Positions 7,677-16,433 of a stretch of DNA of 64,000 nucleotides are shown piece by piece (within the stretch, counting starts at the first letter, position 1; each line of letters starts with the position of its first letter). This DNA comes from Clostridiales bacterium. Lineage in GTDB: Bacteria > Bacillota > Sulfobacillia > RBS10-35. The notes below the pieces were generated by a model that had not been told where the DNA came from, did no database searches, and worked only from the letters and a program-made list of their open reading frames with translations. A program made the translations under genes and the position numbers. Location of the stretch: positions 1 to 64,000 of the forward strand of contig JAHHQG010000024.1 of NCBI GenBank assembly GCA_018729555.1, written 5' to 3'.

Positions 7677-10600
7677 GATCACCGGCTTCAAGTCCTTCGC
7701 CAAGCGAACCGTCCTGGAGCTGGAAGACGGGATTACGGCCATCGTGGGGCCCAACGGCAGCGGCAAGAGCAACGTGGCCGAGGCCATCCTCTGGGTCACG
7801 GGGCAGGTGCAGGCCCGCCAGCTGAGGGGCCAGCGCCAGGAGGATGTCATCTTTGCCGGGAGCGAACGCCTGCCGCCGGCCTCCTTCTGCGAGGTGGAGA
7901 TCACCTTTGAGACGGGGGCAAAGGAGCGGACCGCCCTGGGGGCGGAGGTGAGCGTGGCCCGGCGGGTGGACCGGGCGGGCGGAAGCGAAGTGAGCTTGAA
8001 CGGCCATCCTTGCCGGGTGAGGGATCTGGTCCTTCTCTTTTCGGGGACGGGGATCGGCTCCCATGCCTACGCCTTTGTGGGCCAGGGCCAGGTGACGTCG
8101 GTCCTGGAGGGAAAGCCCCGGGATCGGAAGGCCTTGGTGGAAGAAGCGGCGGGGGTGTCCCTTTACCGCCGTTACCTTGAGGAGATCCAAAAGCTCTTGG
8201 ATCGGTCCCGGCCCCTTCTGGCGCGCTGGGAGGAGCGGCTTCGGGTTCAGGAAGAGGCCCTCCTCCCCCTGGAAGAGCAGGCCCGGAGGGCCCGCCTTTA
8301 CCGGGAACTGAGGGAAGAGGTGCGGCGCCTTTCCCTGGGCCTCGCGAGGGGGCGGTGGGAACGCCTGGCGGCGGCCATGGGCCGGCTTCGGGAAGAGATG
8401 GAGGGGGTGGAAGGGGCTCTTTGGGCCCTGGAGGGGGAGCGGGCCCGGCTGGAGGCGGAAGAAGGCCGCCTGTGGGAAGCCCTCCAATCCCTCCGGCGCC
8501 GCCGGGATGAGGGGGAAGAGGCGAGGCGGCGCCTCTGGCGGGAGAAAGAGATGCTCCTCTCCCGCCTGGGGGAGCTGGAGCGCCAAGAAAAGCTCTGGGA
8601 AGAAGCCCTGGAGCGGGGAAAGGAGCGCCGGGCCGCCCTGGAGCGCATGAAGGCCCAGTGGGAAGCCCGCCTGGCGGAGGCGTCCCCCTCGCCGTCGGCG
8701 GGCCTGGAGGCGGATCTGGAGAAGCTAAAAAAAGAGCGCCAAGCCCTCTGGGCTCGCCGTCAGGCTTGGGAGCGGGAGCGAAAGGCGGCGGAAGAAGCCC
8801 TTTCGCAGGTGGAAACCCTTCTCCGGCGCCTGGAGGCCCTCCGGCGGGAACGAGAGGCCTTGAGCAACCGCCAGGCGGAGCTGGAGGCCCGCCTTTTAAA
8901 GGGAAAAGAGGCCCTCGAGGCCGCCCGAAACGCGCTGGAGGGGGCCCGCCGGGAACGCCAGGCGGCCCAGGAAGAAGAAGCCCGGCTTCAGCGGGAGCTT
9001 CTCTCCCTCACCCGGCAGCTGGGGCGGCTTCAGGGGGAGCGGGAGGGGTATCGGGCCCGGTCCTTTCTGGCCCAGGGGCCAAGGGCCCTTCTCCAAGCCC
9101 GGGATGAAGGCGTAAAGGAGCTCCAAGGCCTCTTGGGGACGGTGGCGGAGCTTTTGGAGGTGCCGCCCCATCTCCAGCGGGCGGTGGAGGCGGCCCTGGG
9201 CGGAGGGGCCGAATACCTGGTGGCCACCACGGGGGATGAGGCGGAAGCGGCCATCGGGTGGCTGAAGAAGACGGGCCGCGGCAGGGCCACCTTCCTCCCC
9301 TTGGATCAGGTGAAGCCCCCGCGCCTTCCCGAGGAGCGGGCCCTTTCCATGCCGGGAATCCTGGGATGGCTGGCGGAGAAGGTCGGGGGGAGGGCGGGGG
9401 CGGAGGCGGCGATTCGCCACGCCCTCGGAAGGACGGTTCTGGCGGAGGATCTTTCCTCGGCCCGCGCTTTTGCCCGGGCCACGGGGCAGCGCTACCGGGT
9501 GGTGACCCTGGAGGGGGACCTCATCTTGCCGGGGGGCGCCATGACGGGAGGAAGCCCCTCACCGGGGAGGAGCCTCCTCCAGCAGGTGGAGCGGATGCGG
9601 GAGCTGGAAGCCCGCTATGAAGGCCTGAAGGCCGAGGAGGAAGCCGGGCAAAAGGAGCTGGCAAGGGTTCAGGAGCGAAAGGGAAGGGCCCAGGTCCGGG
9701 AGGCCCAGGCGGAGGAGGAGGAGCGGGAAGCCCGCCGGAGCCTTTTGGAAGTGGAAAAGGAGCTCCACGCGGTGGCCCGCCAGGGAAAGGCCCTGGACGA
9801 GGAGGAAGGGGCCCTCCGGTCCCGGGGGGAAGGTTCCCTGGAAGACCGCCGCCAGGAGGCCCTTGGGGTCCTTTCCCGCCTGGACGAGGAGCGGCTCCGC
9901 CTGGAGGCGGAGACGGCGGAGCTGGAGGCGGCGTGGGAAAAAGCCCAGGAGGCTTTCCGGCAGCAGGAGCTGGCCCGCGAGAAGGAGCGCCTGGTGAGGG
10001 AAGAAGCCCGCTTCCGCCTGGAGCGGCTCCAGCAGGAGCTGGAGGAGGAAGAAGCCCGGGCGCGGGAGGCGGGGCGCCTTTTGGAGAAGGCGGCCCGGGA
10101 ACGGGAAGAGGGGATGAGGGCCCTTGAGGAGAAGGAAGGGGAGCTCAAAACCCTGGAAGAGGGCCTAAAGGCGTGGGAAGGCTCCCTCGAAGAGGCCCAA
10201 AAGGCCCTGGACGAAGTCCGACAGGCAAAGATCCGGGCGGAAAAGGAAGGCCGCGCCTTGGAGGCGAGGAGGCGTCAGCTGGAGGGGGAGCTCATCCGGG
10301 GGGATGCGGAGCTTAGGCATCTCCTCTCGCGGGTGCGGGAAACCTTTGCCGTCGATGAACGGGAGCTTTCCCGGGTGGAACCCCTGGAAGGGGAGGAGCT
10401 GGAACGGCAGCTTCAAGAAAAACAAGAGGCCTTGCGGGCCCTTGGAGGCGTAGATGAAGGGGCCATCGAGGCCTTTGAGGTCCGCTGGCGGCGCTACCGG
10501 GAGGAAGCCTCTCGCTTTCAGGCCTACAAGGAAGGCCTGGGCCTTCTGGAAACCATGGCGGGCCGGTTGGAACGGGCGGTGGAAGAGGGATATCGGGAGA

Positions 10601-11139
10601 CCCTTCAGCGGGTGAGGGCGCGCTTTCGAGAGCTCTTCATCCGGCTTTTTGGGGGCGGCCATGCCGATCTCCAGGAGGAGGAAGGGGACGAGGGCTTTTC
10701 CATCCTGGCCAGTCCACCGGGGAAGAAGACGGAGCGGCTATCCCTTCTTTCGGGGGGCGAGCGCTCCCTGGTGGCCATCGCCTTTCTCTTCGCCCTTCTC
10801 CTGGAGAACCCGCCGCCCTTTTGCCTTCTGGACGAGGTGGACGCGGCCTTGGACGAGGCCAACGTGGAGCGCTTCACCTATCTTTTGCGGGAGCTTTCGG
10901 CCCATACCCAGGTGCTGGTGATCACCCATCAGCGGGGTACCATGGAAGGAGCCGACCGCCTCATCGGCATCACCATGGGGGATTCGGGTGTGAGCCAGGT
11001 GGTGGCGGTGGAGCTGAGGCAGGAGGGCGATGGCGACCTTGTCTACGTGGATGGAAAGGCTGCGCCAGGGTTTGCGGAAGACCCGGGAGCAGCTGGCCGA
11101 CCGGGTGCGGCAGCTGGTGGCCGGGAGGACCCTGGATGA
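7657..11139 (+). CDS. smc: chromosome segregation ATPase SMC
   Basis: A protein of 1160 residues forming the condensin-like ring that compacts and segregates DNA. It has Walker A GPNGSGKSNVAEAILWVTGQ near residue 32, a long coiled coil, a hinge (about 480-640), a second coil, then LSGGERSLVAIAFLFALLL and Walker B FCLLDEVDAALDEAN. The usual bacterial SMC end (about VVAVELRQ) is followed by about 35 low-complexity residues, because no stop occurs before 11139; this tail lies over the start of ftsY in another frame. The GTG start is inside rnc. Confidence 0.95.
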   Translation: MRLRRLEITGFKSFAKRTVLELEDGITAIVGPNGSGKSNVAEAILWVTGQVQARQLRGQRQEDVIFAGSERLPPASFCEVEITFETGAKERTALGAEVSVARRVDRAGGSEVSLNGHPCRVRDLVLLFSGTGIGSHAYAFVGQGQVTSVLEGKPRDRKALVEEAAGVSLYRRYLEEIQKLLDRSRPLLARWEERLRVQEEALLPLEEQARRARLYRELREEVRRLSLGLARGRWERLAAAMGRLREEMEGVEGALWALEGERARLEAEEGRLWEALQSLRRRRDEGEEARRRLWREKEMLLSRLGELERQEKLWEEALERGKERRAALERMKAQWEARLAEASPSPSAGLEADLEKLKKERQALWARRQAWERERKAAEEALSQVETLLRRLEALRREREALSNRQAELEARLLKGKEALEAARNALEGARRERQAAQEEEARLQRELLSLTRQLGRLQGEREGYRARSFLAQGPRALLQARDEGVKELQGLLGTVAELLEVPPHLQRAVEAALGGGAEYLVATTGDEAEAAIGWLKKTGRGRATFLPLDQVKPPRLPEERALSMPGILGWLAEKVGGRAGAEAAIRHALGRTVLAEDLSSARAFARATGQRYRVVTLEGDLILPGGAMTGGSPSPGRSLLQQVERMRELEARYEGLKAEEEAGQKELARVQERKGRAQVREAQAEEEEREARRSLLEVEKELHAVARQGKALDEEEGALRSRGEGSLEDRRQEALGVLSRLDEERLRLEAETAELEAAWEKAQEAFRQQELAREKERLVREEARFRLERLQQELEEEEARAREAGRLLEKAAREREEGMRALEEKEGELKTLEEGLKAWEGSLEEAQKALDEVRQAKIRAEKEGRALEARRRQLEGELIRGDAELRHLLSRVRETFAVDERELSRVEPLEGEELERQLQEKQEALRALGGVDEGAIEAFEVRWRRYREEASRFQAYKEGLGLLETMAGRLERAVEEGYRETLQRVRARFRELFIRLFGGGHADLQEEEGDEGFSILASPPGKKTERLSLLSGGERSLVAIAFLFALLLENPPPFCLLDEVDAALDEANVERFTYLLRELSAHTQVLVITHQRGTMEGADRLIGITMGDSGVSQVVAVELRQEGDGDLVYVDGKAAPGFAEDPGAAGRPGAAAGGREDPG

Positions 11140-11968
11140 AAGTCTTTACGAAGATCTGGAAGAAACCCTCATCCTGGCAGACGTGGGGGTGGTGGCCACC
11201 CGGAAGCTCTTGGAGGAAGTGCGCCGCCGGGTGAAGGAAGAAGGCATCCGGGACGGGAGTCGGGTGCCGGAGCTTTTGAAAGAAGCGGTGGAGGAGCTTT
11301 TGGAAAAGCCCCTTTCCGTGACGGATCAGCCCCTGGGGCTGGCCTGGCCGGAGGAGCCGCCGCTGGCGGTTTTGGTGGTGGGGGTGAACGGCAGCGGGAA
11401 GACCACCACCGTGGCTAAGCTGGCCCAGAAGCTGAAAGAGGCGGGCGAAGCGCCTCTTCTGGCGGCTGCTGATACCTTCCGGGCGGCGGCGGCGGAGCAG
11501 CTGGAGGTGTGGGGGGATCGCCTGGGGGTGCCGGTGATCCGCCAAAAGGAAGGGGCGGATCCGGCGGCGGTGGCCTTCGATGCCCTCCAGGCCGCCAAGG
11601 CCCGGGGGAAGACCGCCGTTTTGGTGGATACGGCGGGGCGCCTCCACACGGAATCCAACCTGATGGCGGAGCTGAAGAAGATCCGCCGGGTCATGGGGCG
11701 GGCCCTTCCCGGGGCGCCCCATGAGGTCCTTTTGGTCCTGGACGGGACCATGGGCCAAAACGCCCTCCAGCAGGCGCGCCTCTTCCACCAGGAGGTGGGG
11801 GTTACGGGGGTGGTCCTCACCAAGCTGGACGGGAGCGCCCGGGGAGGCGTGGCGGTGGCGGTGGCGGGGGAACTGGGGCTTCCCGTCCGCTTCGTGGGGG
11901 TGGGGGAAAAGGCGGAGGATCTGCAGCCCTTTTCCCCGAAGGAGTTTGCCGAGGCGCTTTTCACCTGA
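11030..11968 (+). CDS. ftsY: signal recognition particle receptor FtsY
   Basis: A protein of 312 residues, the membrane-associated GTPase that docks SRP-ribosome complexes. It has the N domain (about 1-95), G1 GVNGSGKTTTVAKLA, DTFRAAAAEQL, G3 [15 protein letters not shown]4 TKLDGSARGG and the closing GVGEKAEDLQPF. The acidic A domain of longer FtsY proteins is missing. ATG 11030 has GGAGG just 3 nt upstream and lies 110 nt inside smc; ATG 11051 is an alternative. Confidence 0.95.
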   Translation: MATLSTWMERLRQGLRKTREQLADRVRQLVAGRTLDESLYEDLEETLILADVGVVATRKLLEEVRRRVKEEGIRDGSRVPELLKEAVEELLEKPLSVTDQPLGLAWPEEPPLAVLVVGVNGSGKTTTVAKLAQKLKEAGEAPLLAAADTFRAAAAEQLEVWGDRLGVPVIRQKEGADPAAVAFDALQAAKARGKTAVLVDTAGRLHTESNLMAELKKIRRVMGRALPGAPHEVLLVLDGTMGQNALQQARLFHQEVGVTGVVLTKLDGSARGGVAVAVAGELGLPVRFVGVGEKAEDLQPFSPKEFAEALFT

Positions 11969-12032
11969 TCAAGGAGAGGAACTTGACAGACCTTCTCCCC
12001 TTCTCCACAGTGAAAGGGGTAGGGATGGAGCC

Positions 12033-12407
12033 GTGGCGGAGCTGGATGTGGCGGACAAAGCCCTCCTCTTCGATACCTACGGAGCCCTTCTCACGCCCCA
12101 CCAGCGGGAGCTCCTGGAGATGTACCAGGAGTGGGACTGGACCCTGGCGGAGGTGGCGGAAGAGAAGGGGACCAGCCGGCAGGCGGTCCACGACGCCCTG
12201 AAGCGGGCCTACGGGGCCCTTTTGAATTACGAGGAGAAGCTGGGCTGGGTGCGCCGGTACCGGGAGCGGCGGCGCCTCCTCATGGCCATGGCTAAGGAGC
12301 TCCAGGACCTGAAGGAGGCCCTGATGAAGGACCCTCCCCAGGTGGAAGGGGCGAAGGAGCACCTCCTTCGGGCCCAGAAGCACCTTTACACCCTCTTGCA
12401 GGAATGA
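12033..12407 (+). CDS. ylxM: YlxM/p13-like helix-turn-helix protein
   Basis: A protein of 124 residues resembling the YlxM/P13 family, encoded beside ffh in many Gram-positives and implicated in SRP function. Residues about 15-75 hold the region-4-like helix-turn-helix: LLTPHQRELLEMY, then TLAEVAEEKGTSRQAVHDALKR. GTG 12033 follows a purine-rich stretch. The 64-nt gap from ftsY has a TTGACA (11983) but no convincing -10. ffh starts 9 nt downstream. Confidence 0.85.
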   Translation: MAELDVADKALLFDTYGALLTPHQRELLEMYQEWDWTLAEVAEEKGTSRQAVHDALKRAYGALLNYEEKLGWVRRYRERRRLLMAMAKELQDLKEALMKDPPQVEGAKEHLLRAQKHLYTLLQE

Positions 12408-12416
12408 GGTGGCCTT

Positions 12417-13754
12417 TTGTTTGAGAATCTGACGGCCCGGCTACAGGGGATTTTCTCCGGCCTTCGCCAGCGGGGAAAGCTCACCGAAGAGGACGTGAAG
12501 AAGGCCTTAAGGGAGGTCCGCTTGGCCCTCCTGGAGGCCGATGTCCACTTCCAAGTGGCGAGGGATCTGGTGGAGCGGATCCAGGCGAGGGCCGTGGGAC
12601 AGGAAGTGATGGAGAGCCTCACCCCGGGGCAGCAGGTGGTGAAGATCGTCCGGGATGAGCTGCAGGAGCTTTTGGGAAGCTCTCAGGAGGCCCGCTTGAA
12701 GGGGCGGCGGGGGTTGGATCCTCTGGTGATCCTCCTCTTTGGCCTGCAGGGGGTGGGGAAGACCACCACGGCGGGAAAGCTGGCCTTCCACCTCAAGAAG
12801 GGGGGGCAGCGGGTCCTCCTGGTGGCGGCCGATCTGCAGCGGCCGGCGGCGGTGGAGCAGCTGAAGATCCTGGGGAAGAAAGAAGATATCCCCGTCTTTA
12901 CCCTGGAAGGAAAGCCGGCGCCGGAGGTGGCCCGCCTCGGGGTGGAAGAGGGAAAGCGCAGGGGCTTCGATGCGGTGGTGGTGGATACCGCCGGGCGGCT
13001 CCACGTGGATGAGGAGCTTATGGCGGAGCTGGAGGAGGTGGCCCGCGCCACCCAGCCCGATGAGAGCCTTTTGGTGGTGGATGCCATGGCGGGCCAGGAT
13101 GCCTTGAAGTCGGCCACCGCTTTTGCCGAGCGGCTTCCCCTGACGGGCTTTATCCTCACCAAGATGGACGGCGATGCCCGGGGCGGTGTAGCCCTCTCCC
13201 TGCGGGCGGTGGCCCAAAAGCCCATCAAGTTTGTGGGCACGGGGGAGGGCATGGGGGATCTGGAACCCTTCCGGCCCGAGCGGATGGCCAGCCGCATCCT
13301 GGGGATGGGGGATGTCTTGACCCTCATCGAGAAGGCGGAGGCAAGCCTCGATAAGGAGAAGGCGGCCCAGTGGGAGAAGCGCCTCCGGGAGGCGGAGTTC
13401 ACCCTGGAGGATTTCCTCGAGCAGATGCGGGAGATGCGAAAATTGGGGCCTCTGGATCAGCTTTTGCGGATGATCCCCGGGTTTTCGGGGGCGGTGCCCC
13501 AGCTGGATCGGGAAAAGAGCGAAAAGGAGCTGAAGCACCTGGAGGCCATGATCCTCTCCATGACGCCTCAGGAGCGCCGGCGCCCCCAGATCATCGATGC
13601 CAGCCGCAAACGGCGCATCGCCCGGGGGGCGGGGGTGGACGTCCAGCAGGTGAACCAGCTCCTCAGGCAGTTCGAAGAGATGCGGCGGTTGATGAAGACC
13701 CTTTCCAAGGGCGGCATGAAAGGCAAGAAGCGGGGCCGGTGGGGCCTCTTTTGA
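12417..13754 (+). CDS. ffh: signal recognition particle protein Ffh
   Basis: A protein of 445 residues, the SRP54 GTPase that binds signal peptides and 4.5S/6S RNA. It has the N domain (1-90), G1 [15 protein letters not shown] near 104, [14 protein letters not shown]3 [14 protein letters not shown]4 [10 protein letters not shown], and a methionine-rich M domain (about 300-440) with [20 protein letters not shown] for RNA binding. It starts with TTG (12417) behind AGGTGG; no other start gives the normal [10 protein letters not shown] opening. Confidence 0.95.
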   Translation: MFENLTARLQGIFSGLRQRGKLTEEDVKKALREVRLALLEADVHFQVARDLVERIQARAVGQEVMESLTPGQQVVKIVRDELQELLGSSQEARLKGRRGLDPLVILLFGLQGVGKTTTAGKLAFHLKKGGQRVLLVAADLQRPAAVEQLKILGKKEDIPVFTLEGKPAPEVARLGVEEGKRRGFDAVVVDTAGRLHVDEELMAELEEVARATQPDESLLVVDAMAGQDALKSATAFAERLPLTGFILTKMDGDARGGVALSLRAVAQKPIKFVGTGEGMGDLEPFRPERMASRILGMGDVLTLIEKAEASLDKEKAAQWEKRLREAEFTLEDFLEQMREMRKLGPLDQLLRMIPGFSGAVPQLDREKSEKELKHLEAMILSMTPQERRRPQIIDASRKRRIARGAGVDVQQVNQLLRQFEEMRRLMKTLSKGGMKGKKRGRWGLF

Positions 13755-13771
13755 AGGGGGGTGAAAGGCGC

Positions 13772-14026
13772 ATGGCAGTCCGCATCAGGCTTCGGAGGAT
13801 GGGGGCCAAGGGGCGGCCCTTCTATCGCCTGGTGGTGGCCGACAGCCGGGCCCGCCGGGATGGGCCCTTCATCGAAGAGGTGGGCTATTACGACCCGGTG
13901 GCCGATCCCGCCATCGTGGAAATCAAGAAAGACCGGGTGGAGGAATGGATCCGCAAGGGGGCCATTCCTTCGCCGACGGTAAGAAGCCTCCTCCGGAAAG
14001 CAGGAATTTCGGTGGGCAAGAGCTAA
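13772..14026 (+). CDS. rpsP: 30S ribosomal protein S16
   Basis: A protein of 84 residues. [25 protein letters not shown] split over residues 2-26 is the S16 signature, with YYDPVADP and the KAGI ending typical. The ATG at 13772 follows GGTGAAAGG. It sits between ffh and the KH-domain gene, as in Bacillus. Confidence 0.96.
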   Translation: MAVRIRLRRMGAKGRPFYRLVVADSRARRDGPFIEEVGYYDPVADPAIVEIKKDRVEEWIRKGAIPSPTVRSLLRKAGISVGKS

Positions 14027-14056
14027 TTGGTGGAAGACAAAGGAGGATGAAGCCGA

Positions 14057-14302
14057 GTGAGCCGCTACAGTGACCTGGTTGCCTTTGTGGCCCGCAGCAT
14101 CGTGACCCGGCCGGATGAGGTGTCGGTGGCCGAAAGCCACGAGGGCGAAGAGATCCTGGTGAACCTCCGCGTCCATCCGGAGGATGTGGGCCGCGTGATC
14201 GGGCGGCAGGGCCGCACCATCCAGGCCATCCGCCAGCTGGTGAGGGCGTCGGCATCCCAGGACGGGAAGAAAGTGCGGGTCGACATCCCCGACGAGAAGT
14301 GA
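14057..14302 (+). CDS. khpA: KH-domain RNA-binding protein KhpA
   Basis: A basic single-KH-domain protein of 81 residues. The GxxG loop is in RVIGRQGRTIQAIRQLV (about residues 48-64). KhpA pairs with KhpB/Jag in Gram-positives and affects RNA metabolism and cell-envelope growth. The GTG start follows AAAGGAGGATGAAGCC, and the stop overlaps the rimM GTG by 4 nt. Confidence 0.92.
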   Translation: MSRYSDLVAFVARSIVTRPDEVSVAESHEGEEILVNLRVHPEDVGRVIGRQGRTIQAIRQLVRASASQDGKKVRVDIPDEK

Positions 14303-14790
14303 AGGGCCGGCCTCGCATCGGCCGGGTGGTGGCTCCTCACGGGCTGAGGGGAGCGCTGCGCTGTGACCTCGCCCTGGAGGAGGCCTTCGGCCTGCAAGGA
14401 AAGGCGGTCTGGCTGAAGGGCCAGGCGCGCCAGGTCCTGGGTGTGCAGCGTCTGGGCGGCTCCCGGTGGATCTTGCGCCTGGAAGGGATTGGGAACCGAG
14501 CGGAGGCGGAGGCGTTCCGGGGCGAGGATCTCTACCTGGCGTGGGAGGATCTTCCGCCCCTCCCCGAGGGAACCTTTTACGTGGGGGAAATCCTGGGCTT
14601 TGCCGCCGTGACGCCCGAGGGGGAGACCCTGGGCCAGCTGGTGGACGTCTGGCATCTGCCGGCCCACGATGTGTATGTGGTGGAAGGGCCCAAAGGGAGG
14701 CGGTTGGTGCCGGCGGTGAAGGCCATCATCCGGGCTTTGGATCGGGAGCGGCGGGTGATGGTGGTGGATCTTCCCGAGGAGGAAGCGTGA
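14299..14790 (+). CDS. rimM: ribosome maturation factor RimM
   Basis: A protein of 163 residues that helps assemble the 30S head with S19. The opening IGRVVAPHGLRGALR is the RimM motif; the PRC-barrel half (about 90-163) shows FYVGEILGFAAVTPEGE and ends with VMVVDLPEEEA. The GTG start overlaps khpA. trmD starts 2 nt after the stop, the normal rimM-trmD pairing. Confidence 0.93.
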   Translation: MKGRPRIGRVVAPHGLRGALRCDLALEEAFGLQGKAVWLKGQARQVLGVQRLGGSRWILRLEGIGNRAEAEAFRGEDLYLAWEDLPPLPEGTFYVGEILGFAAVTPEGETLGQLVDVWHLPAHDVYVVEGPKGRRLVPAVKAIIRALDRERRVMVVDLPEEEA

Positions 14791-14791
14791 C

Positions 14792-15529
14792 CTGAAGATC
14801 GATATCGTCACCATCTTTCCCGGTCTGGTGGAACCCCACCTGGCCACGGGCATGTGGCAAAAGGCCATCCGGGAAGGCCGGGTGGAGGTGCGGGCGGTGG
14901 ATCTCCGGGCCTTTGCCCTGGACCGCCATGCCACCACCGACGATTACCCCTTTGGAGGCGGCCCGGGGATGATCATGAAGCCGGAGCCCTTGGGGCGGGC
15001 GGTGGCGGCTCTCAAAGGCGACGGGCCCGCCAAAGTGCTCCTCATGAGCCCCAAGGGGCGCCCGTTTCATCAGGCCATGGCCCGCCGGCTGGCGAAGGAA
15101 GAGCACCTCATCTTCCTTTGCGGGCGGTACGAAGGGGTGGATGAACGGGTGAGGGAGGCCTTGGTGGACGAAGAGATCTCCCTCGGGGATTTCATCCTGA
15201 CGGGGGGCGAGCTGGCGGCCCTCGCCATGGCTGATGCCATCATCCGGCTCATCCCGGGGGTCCTGGGAGCGCCGGAGGGGCCCTGGGACGAATCCTTTTC
15301 CCGCGGGCTCCTGGAAGCGCCTCAGTATACCCGCCCCCGGGAGTGGGAGGGGCGGGCGGTCCCGGAGGTGCTCCTTTCGGGGGATCACGGGGCCATCGCC
15401 CGGTGGCGGAAGGAGATGTCCCTCTTGGAGACCATGAGGAGGCGCCCCGACCTTCTTGCCAAAGCCGATCTGGTCGAGGAAGATTACAAGGTACTGGCGA
15501 AGCTTCGCCTGGAGGAGGAACGGCGATGA
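14792..15529 (+). CDS. trmD: tRNA (guanine37-N1)-methyltransferase TrmD, CTG start
   Basis: A protein of 245 residues that methylates G37 next to the anticodon. It is a SPOUT/trefoil-knot enzyme with [28 protein letters not shown] and [15 protein letters not shown]. The first strand of the fold, [16 protein letters not shown], is encoded from 14795, and the only codon that can start it is CTG 14792, with GAGGAGG ending 9 nt upstream. GTG 14828 would remove the first 12 residues, including the conserved IVTIFP strand, so a CTG start is preferred. The stop overlaps the rplS ATG. Confidence 0.92.
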   Translation: MKIDIVTIFPGLVEPHLATGMWQKAIREGRVEVRAVDLRAFALDRHATTDDYPFGGGPGMIMKPEPLGRAVAALKGDGPAKVLLMSPKGRPFHQAMARRLAKEEHLIFLCGRYEGVDERVREALVDEEISLGDFILTGGELAALAMADAIIRLIPGVLGAPEGPWDESFSRGLLEAPQYTRPREWEGRAVPEVLLSGDHGAIARWRKEMSLLETMRRRPDLLAKADLVEEDYKVLAKLRLEEERR

Positions 15530-15876
15530 ACATCGTGGATCAGTTCCTGAGGGATCAGCTCCGGACCGATCTTCCGGAGTTTGGACCGGGGGACACGGTG
15601 CGGGTGTATGTGAAGGTGGTGGAAGGGGGCCGGGAGCGGGTCCAGCCCTTTGAAGGGACGGTCATCGCCCGCAAAGGTTCGGGGATCCGGGAGACCTTCA
15701 CGGTGCGGCGGGTGAGCGCCGGCGTGGGGGTGGAACGGGTCTTCATGCTCCATTCGCCCCGCATCGAGAAGATCGAAGTGATCCGGCGGGGGGATGTGCG
15801 GCGGGCCAAGCTCTACTACCTGAGGGGGCTCAGCGGCAAGGCGGCCCGCATCAAGGAACAGCGGAGGGACCGCTGA
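15526..15876 (+). CDS. rplS: 50S ribosomal protein L19
   Basis: A protein of 116 residues with the L19 hallmarks [42 protein letters not shown] and [18 protein letters not shown]. The ATG overlaps the trmD stop by 4 nt. The length is normal. Confidence 0.96.
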   Translation: MNIVDQFLRDQLRTDLPEFGPGDTVRVYVKVVEGGRERVQPFEGTVIARKGSGIRETFTVRRVSAGVGVERVFMLHSPRIEKIEVIRRGDVRRAKLYYLRGLSGKAARIKEQRRDR

Positions 15877-15896
15877 CGGGAAGAAGGGACCTGAGG

Positions 15897-16433
15897 TTGA
15901 ACGCCACGCCCCCGCAGAAAAGCAGCCCCGGCCGAGCCGCGTGGGAAGTGGCCCAGGCCATCCTTTTGGCCCTGGTTCTGGCCCTTTTGATCCGCCATTA
16001 CGTGGTGGAGTCCTTCGTGGTGGAAGGCCCCTCCATGGAGCCCACCCTCTATCCGGGGGAGAGGCTCCTGGTGGCGAAATTCGTGTACTATTTCCGGCCC
16101 CCCAAGAGGGGGGACGTGATTGTCTTCAAACCGCCCAAGAACACCGACAAGGATTACGTGAAGCGGATCATCGCCGTGGGCGGGGATACGGTGCAGCTGA
16201 AGCAGGGATATGTCTACGTCAACGGGGAGCGGCTGGATGAACCGTACGTGCGCTTCCGCTCCAACACCACGACGCCGCCCATCCGGGTCCCCGAGGGGAC
16301 GGTATGGGTCTTGGGGGACAACCGGCCCGACAGCGAGGACAGCCGGGATTTCGGCGAGGTGCCGGTGAGCTCCATCCGGGGGGAAGCCGTCCTCATCTGG
16401 TGGCCCTTGAGCGCAGCCGCGGTGTTGCCGTGA
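15897..16433 (+). CDS. lepB: signal peptidase I
   Basis: A protein of 178 residues with one N-terminal membrane anchor (about 17-36) and an external catalytic domain that removes Sec signal peptides. The catalytic Ser is in EGPSMEPTLYPG (about residue 51) and Lys in DYVKRIIAVGGD; box E is VLGDNRPDSEDSRDFG. TTG 15897 is the only start preserving the anchor. The stop overlaps the rbgA GTG. Confidence 0.93.
   Translation: MNATPPQKSSPGRAAWEVAQAILLALVLALLIRHYVVESFVVEGPSMEPTLYPGERLLVAKFVYYFRPPKRGDVIVFKPPKNTDKDYVKRIIAVGGDTVQLKQGYVYVNGERLDEPYVRFRSNTTTPPIRVPEGTVWVLGDNRPDSEDSRDFGEVPVSSIRGEAVLIWWPLSAAAVLP

Noticed and set aside
11983-12011. TTGACA as a promoter for ylxM-ffh
   Set aside because: The hexamer is perfect, but at 17 nt there is only CACAGT, which matches the -10 at three positions, and the genes are packed in one operon.
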